A stretch of 26,122 bases of DNA from a virus, in the IMG/VR virus record IMGVR_UViG_3300036791_000323, positions 1-26,122 of that record; one strand, 5' to 3'. The notes under the pieces are model-generated. The model was not told the DNA's origin, did no database searches, and saw only the letters and a list, made by a program, of their open reading frames with translations. Made by a program: the position numbers and the translations under genes. Shown one piece after another: positions 7,371-14,166 of the stretch (position 1 is its first letter; each line of letters opens with the position of its first letter).

Positions 7371-8645
7371 TTGACGTGGGCGCCGACATGGACCCGCATC
7401 GACTCGCACCCGTCGCTGGTCGCGTCGTACACGATCGACCGTGGCCGCCAATACGAACTCGACCGCACCGACACCGGCCGCGCCACAGTCGCCATCAACG
7501 ACACCCACGGGATCCTCGACCCCACCAACCCCGACGGGCCCTACTACGGCAAGATCGAGCCGCTGCTGCAGGCGATCATCTGCCGCTGGAACCCCGTCAC
7601 CGACGTGTGGTGGTCACGGTTCCGCGGGTTCATCGAGGACTACGACTACGTGTTCGACCCGTCCCAACAGGTGAACCAGCTGCAGCTGACGCTCGTCGAC
7701 ATTTTCGAGATCCTGTCGGCGGTCGAGATGCAGCCGGGCGAGTTCGGCGACACGCCGCCGACCGGCTCCGAAGGGCAGGTGTTCTTCGACAACGCCGGCA
7801 TGGACGGCCGCATCAACCAGGTGCTCGACAACGCCGGCATCCCCGTCGACTACCGCGTCATCTTCACCGGCAACGTCGAGCTGTACGAGACCACGTACAG
7901 CCCCGCCGAATCCGCCATGACCGCGATCCAGGAGGCCGCCGACGGCGAGTTCTCGGGGGTCGCGAACGTGTACACGAACCGCATCGGCCAGATCTCCGCG
8001 CACGGCCGCCTAGCACGGTTCGACCCCGGCACGATCTCGAGCGAGACCGACCAGTGGGACTTCGTCACCTGGGCGGCCGGCGACGGCGCCGCCGTCGCCT
8101 CGGCGCCGCACGCGACCGCGCAGATCCGGCAGTTCTCGTTCAACCGCGGCCTCTCCAAAGTCATCAACTACGCGTCCGCGACACCGCTGAACATCGACGA
8201 CGCCGACGTCGCCGCCCAACTCGTCACCGACACCACGTCGATAGGCCTGTACGGGATCCGCTCCTGGTCAGCCACGAACCTGCTGACGAAGCACAGCTTC
8301 CTTGACGGCGGCGACGCGTTGGTCGAAACGAAAAGGGTGGCGCAGTATTACGTCGACAACTTCGCCGCGCCGAAGAACCGGGTCACCGCCTGCGCGTTCC
8401 GGTCGCTGCCGCCCGAGGACGACCGGGCCGGCTACCTGTGGCACATGCTGGGCCAGATCGACATCGCCGACGCCGTCACCATCACCGTCGGATCGCCCGG
8501 AGGCGGCGGCTTCACCGGCGACGAGTTCTTCGTCGAAGGGATCCACGAACAGGTCCAGCCTTTGGGCGCCGCATACGACGACGTCACGTTGTCGCTCGAC
8601 CTGTCACCCCGTGCGTATTTCGACACCGACCCGTGGCCCGACTGA
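7371..8645 (+). CDS. Distal tail / minor tail protein
   Basis: A 424-residue protein (from TTG 7371) that follows the tape measure gene, the usual place of the distal tail (Dit-like) or first baseplate protein. Conserved-looking opening text is PTWTRIDSHP...IDRGRQYELDRTDTGRATVAINDTHGILDPTNPDGPYYGKIEPLLQ, typical of actinophage minor tail proteins. The start is uncertain: the frame is open upstream through FSIAFDDPTLTW into the tape measure gene, yet there is no ATG, GTG or TTG between about 7191 and 7370, and no ribosome site before TTG 7371. The true start may therefore be non-canonical (for example ATA 7323). The gene ends TGATG, coupled to the next one. Confidence 0.78.
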   Translation: MTWAPTWTRIDSHPSLVASYTIDRGRQYELDRTDTGRATVAINDTHGILDPTNPDGPYYGKIEPLLQAIICRWNPVTDVWWSRFRGFIEDYDYVFDPSQQVNQLQLTLVDIFEILSAVEMQPGEFGDTPPTGSEGQVFFDNAGMDGRINQVLDNAGIPVDYRVIFTGNVELYETTYSPAESAMTAIQEAADGEFSGVANVYTNRIGQISAHGRLARFDPGTISSETDQWDFVTWAAGDGAAVASAPHATAQIRQFSFNRGLSKVINYASATPLNIDDADVAAQLVTDTTSIGLYGIRSWSATNLLTKHSFLDGGDALVETKRVAQYYVDNFAAPKNRVTACAFRSLPPEDDRAGYLWHMLGQIDIADAVTITVGSPGGGGFTGDEFFVEGIHEQVQPLGAAYDDVTLSLDLSPRAYFDTDPWPD

Positions 8646-9073
8646 TGCCAAACCAGCCGAGACCGATCCTGCACGGCCGCGACCACGAACACGGCGGCGC
8701 CGACCCGGCCCGGATCGTCTACGAAACCACCGGCGAAGCCGGGACGGGCGGCGGCATCCAGTTCGACACCGACAACGAAGGCGGCTGGCTCCAGATCACG
8801 ACGAACGACATCACCGAGGCCGGCGGCTCCGGCGGCCTCGGCATCGACCTCGAAGACTGGTCCGGCGGCGGCATCGTCATCAAAGCCGCCTCCGGCGGCC
8901 AGCTGGAGCTCGTCACGAACGGCGGCGGCGACATCGTCATCCAGCCCACCGGCAACCTCCGCCTCTTCGGCGGCGCCAGCCACAACATCATCATGCACGC
9001 GCTCCCGACAAGCGACCCCGGCGTCGCCGGCGCGCTGTGGGTCGACTCGAGCGGCTTCCTGAAGGTGTCATGA
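8645..9073 (+). CDS. Minor tail / fibre-associated protein
   Basis: A 142-residue protein with ATG 8645 sharing its A with the previous stop (TGATG). It opens with ILHGRDHEHGGADPARIVYE, continues with Gly-rich beta strands (GGWLQITTNDITEAGGSGG, GGQLELVTNGGGDIVI) and ends LPTSDPGVAGALWVDSSGFL, a segment common at the end of phage fibre or virion-surface proteins. The repeated Gly and the alternating hydrophobic pattern suggest a beta-helical or trimeric fibre piece. It lies between the distal-tail-like gene and a collagen-like fibre gene. The exact role is unknown. Confidence 0.7.
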   Translation: MPNQPRPILHGRDHEHGGADPARIVYETTGEAGTGGGIQFDTDNEGGWLQITTNDITEAGGSGGLGIDLEDWSGGGIVIKAASGGQLELVTNGGGDIVIQPTGNLRLFGGASHNIIMHALPTSDPGVAGALWVDSSGFLKVS

Positions 9074-10302
9074 CCGCCACGAAGTTCTCGAAGATCATCT
9101 TCGGCGCCGGGTTCACCGTCACCCCCGACACCACCGACCCGGCCGTCATCACCGTCGACGGCAGCGGCGGCCCCGCAGGCGCCACCGGGCCGCCCGGCGC
9201 CGACGGCGCCACAGGCGCCACAGGCGCCACAGGGGCGACCGGCCCGGCAGGCGCTGACGGCACAGACGGCGTCGGTGTCCCCGCGGGCGGCACGACCGGG
9301 CAGGCGCTCGAGAAGGCGTCCGGCACCGACTACGACACGCACTGGGTGACCCCGTCCGGCGGCTCGGTCGCGCACCTCGACGACGTCGGCGACGTCAGCG
9401 CACCCTCACCTGCTGATGAGGACGCGCTCACCTGGGACAGCGGAGTCCCAGCCTGGGTCGCGAAACCCGCTGTGCTCAAGGACATCGTCACGACGAAAGG
9501 CGACATGCTCGCCGCGTCAGGCTCAGCGGCTGTCGCCAGGCTGCCGGTCGGCTCGAACGGCCAGGTCTTGACCGCCGACTCGACGCAGACGCTCGGCGTG
9601 AAATGGTCGCCCGCCGGCGGCGGCATGGTCGCCGACACGCTCTGGGACGCGAAAGGCGACCTGGCGGTCGGCACCGGCGCCGACACCGGCGCCAGGCTCG
9701 CCGTCGGCTCCGACGGGCAGGTGCTCACCGCCGACTCCACCCAGACCACAGGGATCAAGTGGGCCGCCGCAGCAGGCGGCGGCGGCGGCGGCGGCATGAC
9801 GAAGCTGTTCGACTCGACGCTGACCTCGGACGCCGCGACGATCGACACCGGCGCGTCAGGGATCGCCGCCGGATACGCCGTCCTTCTCGTCTACGCCTAC
9901 CTCCGCGCAACCGCCGCCAGCACGACCACCTCGGTGCGGATCCGGGTCAACAACGACAGCGGGGCAGGCAACTACTCCTACCAGTACGTGCAAGGCACAC
10001 AGACAACCCCGTCGGCGGCCGGTGTCAGCACCACGTCCTGGTTCGGGGTGTTCCCAGGTGCCAGCTCGACCGCCAACGCGTTCGGCGCGCTGCAAATGTC
10101 GATCCCCAACTACGACAACACGGTCGGCTGGAAAGCAGCGTCATGGCTGGTAGGCATGGGCGACCCCACCGTCGCGAACGCCTCGTCAAACGCTTACGAA
10201 GGCGTCTGGGGAAGCACCGCCGCGATCAACCAGCTCGCGCTGATCCCGACCAGCGGGAACGTCAAGGCCGGTTCCCGTCTCATCATCTTCGGCGCCGGAT
10301 GA
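9070..10302 (+). CDS. Collagen-like tail fibre protein
   Basis: A 410-residue protein with an ATGA overlap. The N-terminus (MTATKFSKIIFGAGFTVTPD) is followed at about residues 35-65 by collagen-like Gly-X-Y repeats (GATGPPGADGATGATGATG). Next come two copies of a fibre repeat, (V/A)GS(N/D)GQVLTADSTQT(L/T)G(V/I)KW, coded at 9535-9606 and 9691-9762, 156 bp apart. A Gly-rich linker at about 237-244 leads to a C-terminal beta domain of about 165 residues that could bind the receptor. Such proteins form trimeric fibres at the tail tip. The C-terminal domain is the part likely to decide host range; I cannot name its fold. Confidence 0.8.
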   Translation: MTATKFSKIIFGAGFTVTPDTTDPAVITVDGSGGPAGATGPPGADGATGATGATGATGPAGADGTDGVGVPAGGTTGQALEKASGTDYDTHWVTPSGGSVAHLDDVGDVSAPSPADEDALTWDSGVPAWVAKPAVLKDIVTTKGDMLAASGSAAVARLPVGSNGQVLTADSTQTLGVKWSPAGGGMVADTLWDAKGDLAVGTGADTGARLAVGSDGQVLTADSTQTTGIKWAAAAGGGGGGGMTKLFDSTLTSDAATIDTGASGIAAGYAVLLVYAYLRATAASTTTSVRIRVNNDSGAGNYSYQYVQGTQTTPSAAGVSTTSWFGVFPGASSTANAFGALQMSIPNYDNTVGWKAASWLVGMGDPTVANASSNAYEGVWGSTAAINQLALIPTSGNVKAGSRLIIFGAG

Positions 10303-11186
10303 GCGAATGGTGGCAACAGCCGTACCGCGGCGGCCCGATGGTGCCGACACCCGGGTTCCCGCGCGAACTCCGCGTCGGCGACCCGGACGGCCCCGACGCC
10401 GTCGCGTACAAGCGCACCGTGTGGCGTGCGTGCCGCTGGCAAGGACCCGCCTCGAGGTTCGACGACAGCTACAGCGACCGGTTCGCGAACGGCGCCGGCC
10501 CGAACGTGATCGACACCGGCATCGCCGGAATCCAACGCCAACAGAACATGCCCGACACCGGTGCCGTCGACGAGAAGACGTTCAACACGCTCAGGTCGAT
10601 CCGGGTCCCGGACGGGAAGCCTCACGCCGGTGAGATGGCGATGGACGCCACCGCCGCGAACCTGGTCGCTGAGGCGTACGCCCGGTTCCACGCGCCGCCG
10701 GCGTCGACGGTGAAGCTCAGCACCCGCGAGCGGGCCCTGGACGGTGCGACCAGGTGGCTCGGGTACACGGAGCAGCCGGCCGGGTCGAACCACACCACGT
10801 TCGGGGAGTGGTACGGCGTCGACTACCAGCCGTGGTGTGCGATTTTCGCCACATACCTGTACATGGTCGAGGCGGACGGCTCGCCCAGCTTCGCCCGCGG
10901 CAGCCGGTGGGCGTACGTCCCCTACATCGTCGCCGACGCTGCGAACCTCCGCTACGGCCTCTCGATCACCACGACGCCGATCCCGGGCGACCTCGTCTGT
11001 TACGACTGGGAACGGGACGGCACCTTCGACCACGTCGGCCTGTTCGAAGCCGGCACGCCGAGCTCGTTCACCGCGATCGAAGGCAACACGTCCACGAGCA
11101 GCAACAGCAACGGCGGCGAGGTCATGCGCCGCCAACGCTCGACGTCGCAAGCCTCGATCGTGTTCGTCTCCGTCGCCGAGCCGTGA
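10299..11186 (+). CDS. Endolysin with CHAP catalytic domain
   Basis: A 295-residue protein, ATG 10299 with an ATGA overlap. The N-terminal part (about 1-110) resembles a peptidoglycan-binding PG_binding_1-like fold (NVIDTGIAGIQRQQNMPDTGAVDEKTFNTLR). The C-terminal part is a CHAP amidase/endopeptidase: catalytic Cys180 in PWCAIFATYLY, His245 in FDHVGLFE and an acidic residue at about Glu261 in IEGNTS. It should cut peptide bonds of host peptidoglycan at the end of infection. There is no signal peptide, so release depends on the holin encoded next. The binding domain precedes the catalytic domain, opposite to many Gram-positive phage lysins. Confidence 0.88.
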   Translation: MSEWWQQPYRGGPMVPTPGFPRELRVGDPDGPDAVAYKRTVWRACRWQGPASRFDDSYSDRFANGAGPNVIDTGIAGIQRQQNMPDTGAVDEKTFNTLRSIRVPDGKPHAGEMAMDATAANLVAEAYARFHAPPASTVKLSTRERALDGATRWLGYTEQPAGSNHTTFGEWYGVDYQPWCAIFATYLYMVEADGSPSFARGSRWAYVPYIVADAANLRYGLSITTTPIPGDLVCYDWERDGTFDHVGLFEAGTPSSFTAIEGNTSTSSNSNGGEVMRRQRSTSQASIVFVSVAEP

Positions 11187-11356
11187 GACCGGCCAAACGT
11201 CAGGCGGTGCTGATCGTGCTCGGGGCGGTCGCGCTCACCCTGGCATTGATCGTGTTCGCGACGGCGCACGAGGTCGACATCGACCTGCTCGCCGCGCTCG
11301 GGATCGTCGGCGCCGCCGCGATCATCGTCGTGTCGCTGCCGCCGAACGGCAAGTAG
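11183..11356 (+). CDS. Putative holin
   Basis: A 57-residue membrane protein, GTG 11183 with a GTGA overlap to the endolysin. Two hydrophobic segments (about residues 8-27 and 33-52) are joined by a short charged loop (HEVDID), with positive charges at both ends (RPAKR, PPNGK). This is the class II holin layout, and the position directly after the endolysin supports it. It would permeabilise the membrane to let the endolysin reach the wall. It is the last gene of the rightward late operon; the next gene is on the opposite strand, 2 bases away. Confidence 0.7.
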   Translation: MRPAKRQAVLIVLGAVALTLALIVFATAHEVDIDLLAALGIVGAAAIIVVSLPPNGK

Positions 11357-11358
11357 CG

Positions 11359-11661
11359 CTACGCCACGGTCTGCTGTGGGACGGTGCGGGCTGCCATCGC
11401 GAGCGCGACGACCCAGCCGACCAGCGTCCAGCCGAGAAACAGGTTGATGACCAGTACGGAGCCGCTGTTCGGCACCCTGCGGGACCAAGCGAGGAGCGCC
11501 GGCAGGAAGTAGCCGCCGACGGCCGCGAGGAAAGCGACGACGTAGATCAACCCGAGCCCGGTGCCATTGCTGCCGAACGCGACCATCACGATCACGACGC
11601 CGGCGAAGATCAGCAGGCCGTACAGCATCGCCCGGTCGAGCCTGGGCTTCCAGTAGTTCAT
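11359..11661 (-). CDS. Superinfection immunity (Imm-like) membrane protein
   Basis: A 100-residue minus-strand protein with three predicted membrane segments (about 12-30, 36-60, 67-90). The segment YFLPALLAWSRRVPNS...LVINLFLGWTLVGWVVALAMA matches the superinfection-immunity family (T4 Imm-like, Imm_superinfect): an FLP-A helix, a short basic loop, then N-x-F-L-G-W-T-L-x-G-W. Such proteins sit in the inner membrane and block DNA entry of a second phage. The ribosome site AGGGAG lies 9 bases before the start. Being opposite to the late operon and on the same strand as the small HTH gene, it is probably made in the lysogen. It ends 2 bases from the holin gene, so the two transcripts converge. 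Confidence 0.85.
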   Translation of the reverse strand: MNYWKPRLDRAMLYGLLIFAGVVIVMVAFGSNGTGLGLIYVVAFLAAVGGYFLPALLAWSRRVPNSGSVLVINLFLGWTLVGWVVALAMAARTVPQQTVA

Positions 11662-11827
11662 CGTTCATTCTCCCTTGTCCAGGTTCGCCCGGATATCGGG
11701 CGCCAAGCCGCCACGATACTCCGGTCGCTGCGTGGTGTGGTTCACCCGTTTGGGGGGTTACGTGGTGGGCTACCGTCCCGGTTCGGCCGGCTGCCGGTGC
11801 CTGTCCAGGTTCCCGGCGCCGGCCGGC
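11662..11827. other. Intergenic gap with hairpin and short direct repeats
   Basis: A gap of 166 bases between the two minus-strand genes. It contains an inverted repeat CGCCCG-GATAT-CGGGCG (11686-11702) and a GC-rich stretch with several GCCGGC palindromes (11783-11827) just downstream of the HTH gene, possibly a terminator without a T tract. TCCCTTGTCCAG occurs at 11671-11682 and again at 11852-11863 inside the HTH gene; a relative, TGTCCAGGTTC, is at 11676-11686 and 11802-11812. No coding frame is convincing here. Confidence 0.5.
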
Positions 11828-12076
11828 TTACTCCTCGGCCGCCAGCTCTCTTCCCTTGTCCAGCCACCCCTGCACGGTCTTCGCTGACTTGCCGAGCGTG
11901 ATGCCGATCCCGTACGTCGAAACGTCTTCGTCTTCGTGGATCCGGTAGACGAGCAGGTACAGCTCCTCGGTGGTACGCCGTAGCGCGTCGCCTTGTCTCT
12001 TCTGCTGCTCGAGCTTGCGGCGGAGCTGCTGGACGGCTTTCCTGGACGGCATCGGCTGAGGCTTGCGGGGCGGCAC
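11828..12076 (-). CDS. Small helix-turn-helix regulator
   Basis: An 82-residue minus-strand protein with GTG at 12076. Residues 10-50 form a basic coiled-coil-like helix (LRRKLEQQKRQGDALRRTTEELYLLVY). Residues 52-80 (DVSTYGIGITLGKSAKTVQGWLDKGRELA) fit a helix-turn-helix whose recognition helix is SAKTVQGWLDKGREL, as in MerR/homeodomain-like small regulators. It faces the XRE-type regulator across a 162-base gap rich in inverted repeats, the usual layout of a lysis-lysogeny switch. It may be co-transcribed with the superinfection immunity gene. An overlapping reading from ATG 12078 in another frame has no recognisable features. Which of the two regulators is the repressor cannot be told from sequence. 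Confidence 0.72.
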   Translation of the reverse strand: MPPRKPQPMPSRKAVQQLRRKLEQQKRQGDALRRTTEELYLLVYRIHEDEDVSTYGIGITLGKSAKTVQGWLDKGRELAAEE

Positions 12077-12238
12077 ATGGCTTAGTTAACTCCCGCCCGC
12101 TCAATCTATTTTGCCTGTGCCCACGTCTGAAACAGCCGCTATGTGCGGGACTTTTCGCACGGTGCGGGTTCATCACACGGTGATGTCTGTTAGGGATACA
12201 GGCTGGTTCTGGGAGACCTCTGCCTGGGGAGGGTTCGT
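12077..12238. promoter_or_regulatory. Divergent regulatory region between the two HTH genes
   Basis: This region separates two divergent regulators and is clearly more A+T-rich than its flanks near 12080-12120. It holds a perfect inverted repeat CATCAC-ACG-GTGATG (12171-12185), two direct copies of GTGCGGG (about 12143 and 12162), and a -10-like TAGGGATACA near 12191. On the minus strand, AAAATAGATT lies about 30-40 bases before the small HTH gene and may be a -10 element. GGGGAGGG (12226-12233) is a strong ribosome site for ATG 12239. Operators for one or both regulators are expected here; the exact promoters are uncertain. Confidence 0.55.
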
Positions 12239-12679
12239 ATGCCCTTGCCGTGGGGTGCCGAGGAGTTCCGCGACCTGTTGTCGCTGGCGGCGCGTGCGCG
12301 CGAGTTGGTCTCGTTACTCACATTCAACTCTCCCACCTTGTCTCAAAAGACACCAGTTGTTCCCTCGGTTTGTGCTAGGAGCGGGAGAAACCGGTTGCAA
12401 ATGAGACAAACCGGGACGTACGGTGCGGCGCCTATGGTGGCCGCAATCACCAACTGGGACACGATCGCGGGCCGGATGACCGAAGCGCGCACGCGACGCG
12501 GAATGACCCGCGCGATGCTTGCGGCCGCGGCTGGCTACAAGAGCGCGAGCACCGTCTACCGGTACGAACTCGGCAAGGTCGCCGAGCCTCACACGGACGT
12601 CGTGTTCCGGTTCGCGCAGGCGCTCGGCTGCAACCCGATGTGGCTGATGTACGGCCGCGAAGAGCCAGGATGGGAGTAA
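12239..12679 (+). CDS. XRE-family transcriptional regulator
   Basis: The C-terminal 80 residues are a clear XRE/Cro-CI helix-turn-helix: WDTIAGRMTEARTRRGMTRAMLAAAAGYKSASTVYRYELGKVAEPHTDVVFRFAQALGCNPMWLMYG. It ends with the usual ALGCNPMWLMYG segment after the fourth helix. The start is ambiguous. ATG 12239 has the best ribosome site (GGGGAGGG, 5 bases away) and gives 146 residues, with an amphipathic N-terminal helix (EEFRDLLSLAARARELVSLL) and then an odd linker. ATG 12401 or 12434 would give only the HTH domain and leave a TTGTCTCA/TGAGACAA pair upstream as operator. Function is likely control of lysogeny or of integrase. The integrase start overlaps its end. Confidence 0.8.
   Translation: MPLPWGAEEFRDLLSLAARARELVSLLTFNSPTLSQKTPVVPSVCARSGRNRLQMRQTGTYGAAPMVAAITNWDTIAGRMTEARTRRGMTRAMLAAAAGYKSASTVYRYELGKVAEPHTDVVFRFAQALGCNPMWLMYGREEPGWE
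12338..12409. promoter_or_regulatory. Spaced inverted repeat TTGTCTCA / TGAGACAA
   Basis: TTGTCTCA (12338-12345) and its exact reverse complement TGAGACAA (12402-12409) are 56 bases apart, in a stretch lower in G+C than its surroundings. Between them lies the palindrome AACCGGTT (12389-12396). This looks like operator half-sites for looping or cooperative binding just before the XRE HTH domain. If the regulator starts at 12239, the sites lie inside the gene. Confidence 0.4.
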
Positions 12680-13683
12680 CCTCCGTGCACTTCGAAGATA
12701 AGCCCGGCACCACCGCAATGGCCCGGGCACGGCACAGGAGGAATCAGCTCCCATGCACACACGATCTTACGCTGGCGCTCCTCGCACAGCTCGAGGACGC
12801 CATGCCCGCCCGTGACGTTCGCCACCAGGCCGCCGTCGCGTGGCCCGACGTCGAGGAATGGCTGACGCATCTCGAGCTCGGAAACAAGTCGCAGCGGACG
12901 CTGTACGCGTACGAACGCCAGACCGCGCCGCTCCTGCGCGCTCACCCCAGCACGATGCTCGCGGAGTTCACCGCGGCGGACATCAACGAGGAGCTGCGGC
13001 AGATTCCGCAGCGGTCCCGGTACATCAGCCGGTCGATCTACAACCAGCTGTTCGAGTGGGCTGTCTGGGACGAACGCGTGGACAGGAACCCGATGGCCAG
13101 GGTGCCGAAGATGTCGGCCGGCCACCGCCGCCCGAAGGACATCTACAGCCCCGAGGAGATCGCCACCCTGGTCGGGCTGCCGGTCCCGGACGGCCCGTTG
13201 TTCCGGATCCTGTTCGGCACCGGCCTCCGCCGCGGCGAAGCCCGCCGGCTGCGCCGCGGCCACATCGACCTGACCAGGATGCGGCTGATGGTGTACGCCG
13301 GCAAAGGTGACAAGGACAGGCAGGTGCCGTTCGGGATCGACGTCGCCGCCGCCGTCGCGGATCTGGATCTGCTCGAGCGGCTCGGCCCGACCGATCATCT
13401 CTGGTATCTGAAGCGGTACCCGGTCGGCGATCTCCGCCGTCGGCGTGACCCGGTCGGTGACACGACCTGGGACACCTGGTACCGCGACCGGGTGAAGGGC
13501 GCCGGGGTGCGGTGTCTGAATCCGCACCAGACCCGGCACACGTACGCGTGGCTCATCGACGAGGCCGGCCTCAGCCTGGAGGAGCGGCAGGCGCTGTTGG
13601 GCCATGAGTCGCCGGAGACGACGGTGCGGCAGTACGGCCGGCTGAACTTCGAGAAGCTCGCCGCGAAAGTCGCTGCGCTGTGA
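12670..13683 (+). CDS. int: Tyrosine integrase
   Basis: A site-specific recombinase of about 337 residues that should integrate and excise the phage genome. From ATG 12670 the catalytic set is complete: Arg187 (TGLRRGEA), Lys212 (GKGDKDR), His286-x2-Arg289 (HQTRHTYA), His312 (LLGHES) and the nucleophile Tyr322 (VRQYGRL). An N-terminal SAM-like core-binding domain (WLTHLELGNKSQRTLYAYERQ) precedes them. Other possible starts are ATG 12718 and ATG 12802; the latter has GAGGA 4 bases upstream. A strong AGGAGG at 12737-12742 serves none of these in frame; it precedes ATG 12753, which opens a 20-codon ORF (12753-12815). The C-terminus (KVAAL, stop) is repeated 178 bp downstream. Confidence 0.93.
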   Translation: MGVTSVHFEDKPGTTAMARARHRRNQLPCTHDLTLALLAQLEDAMPARDVRHQAAVAWPDVEEWLTHLELGNKSQRTLYAYERQTAPLLRAHPSTMLAEFTAADINEELRQIPQRSRYISRSIYNQLFEWAVWDERVDRNPMARVPKMSAGHRRPKDIYSPEEIATLVGLPVPDGPLFRILFGTGLRRGEARRLRRGHIDLTRMRLMVYAGKGDKDRQVPFGIDVAAAVADLDLLERLGPTDHLWYLKRYPVGDLRRRRDPVGDTTWDTWYRDRVKGAGVRCLNPHQTRHTYAWLIDEAGLSLEERQALLGHESPETTVRQYGRLNFEKLAAKVAAL

Positions 13684-13832
13684 GCGCTGACACTGACGGG
13701 CTGATCGCGCAGGCGCGGGCGCGGGAAGCGCTCAAACGGATCGAATATCTGGGCGAAGACGGAACCGTGCTAGGGATCGAGACTGCTCGCAGCATCGCTC
13801 GTGCTGCTCTCGCGGCCGGGAGCGGCGAATGA
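13680..13832 (+). CDS. Small helical hypothetical protein
   Basis: A 50-residue product with GTG 13680 overlapping the integrase stop as GTGA. It reads VSADTDGLIAQARAREALKRIEYLGEDGTVLGIETARSIARAALAAGSGE, here broken down as a charged helix (LIAQARAREALKRIEYL), a short turn and a second helix (ETARSIARAAL). Third codon positions are GC-rich, like those of real genes nearby. It has no known family that I recognise. The position between integrase and a zinc-ribbon-like gene suggests an accessory or excision-related role, but nothing in the sequence shows it. Confidence 0.6.
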   Translation: MSADTDGLIAQARAREALKRIEYLGEDGTVLGIETARSIARAALAAGSGE

Positions 13833-13861
13833 GCGACACCGACAAGGTCGCTGCGCTGTGA
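13829..13861 (+). CDS. Ten-codon micro-ORF coupling two genes
   Basis: ATG 13829 overlaps the preceding stop (ATGA) and the TGA at 13859-13861 overlaps the next GTG start (GTGA). The peptide would be MSDTDKVAAL; its last five residues equal the C-terminus of the integrase. It may only serve to carry ribosomes across the gap to the next gene, or be the remnant of a duplicated gene end. Confidence 0.35.
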   Translation: MSDTDKVAAL

Positions 13862-14166
13862 GAATCCCCGGCACGTTCGCGAAGCTGCATCGCCTCGAGG
13901 CGGACTGGGCGCTGATCGAGAACCCGGGCTACGCCGGGAAGACGCCGCGGATCATGCACGCCGAGTGCCACGACGGCACGCCGTTCGTGACGATCCAGTG
14001 TCGCTGCGGAAACGAGATGCACCAGCACGAGTCGCGCGTCGCCGGCGCGCCGCCCGACGCCGAGGTCGGGATGCCGTGCCTCGGCTGCGGTGAACTGCTC
14101 ATCTTCCCGCCGGGCTGGTTCGCCGAGGCCTTCGCGCAGATGCGCGCCGACGGGTGGATCGAATGA
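13858..14166 (+). CDS. Zinc-ribbon-like hypothetical protein
   Basis: A 102-residue protein, GTG 13858 in GTGA overlap with the micro-ORF. Residues about 37-78 carry a Cys/His pattern: AECHDGTPFVTIQCRCGNEM, a CxC pair, then MPCLGCGELL, a CxxC knuckle, with HQHES in between. This resembles a treble-clef or zinc-ribbon metal site. The N-terminal part (GTFAKLHRLEADWALIENPG) is unrecognised. It could bind nucleic acid or a host protein. The same operon has two more small CxxC proteins. Confidence 0.65.
   Translation: MRIPGTFAKLHRLEADWALIENPGYAGKTPRIMHAECHDGTPFVTIQCRCGNEMHQHESRVAGAPPDAEVGMPCLGCGELLIFPPGWFAEAFAQMRADGWIE

Larger units (their letters stand above)
13669..13862 (+). repeat. 16-bp direct repeats at the integrase 3' end and downstream
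   Basis: GTCGCTGCGCTGTGAG is present at 13669-13684, covering the end of the integrase gene, and again at 13847-13862, covering the end of a ten-codon ORF and the start of the next gene. Both copies encode KVAAL and a stop in their own frames, and both contain the GTGA start of the following gene. The 178-bp interval holds one small gene and one micro-ORF, as if a cassette had been gained by duplication or insertion. Confidence 0.8.

Noticed and set aside
6256-7389. Minus-strand open frame of 377 codons opposite the tape measure repeats
   Set aside because: Its apparent repeats mirror the 210-bp repeats of the real gene, and it has no ribosome site or neighbours on its strand.
8302-9069. Long N-terminal extension of the collagen-like fibre frame
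   Set aside because: Arg/Pro/Ser-rich shadow of the distal-tail-like and fibre-associated genes; ATG 9070 with ATGA overlap is the sensible start.
12111-12404. Plus-strand frame of 97 codons in the regulatory gap
   Set aside because: Trp/Cys/Arg-rich text without a ribosome site that overlaps the operator-like repeats and the regulator start in another frame.
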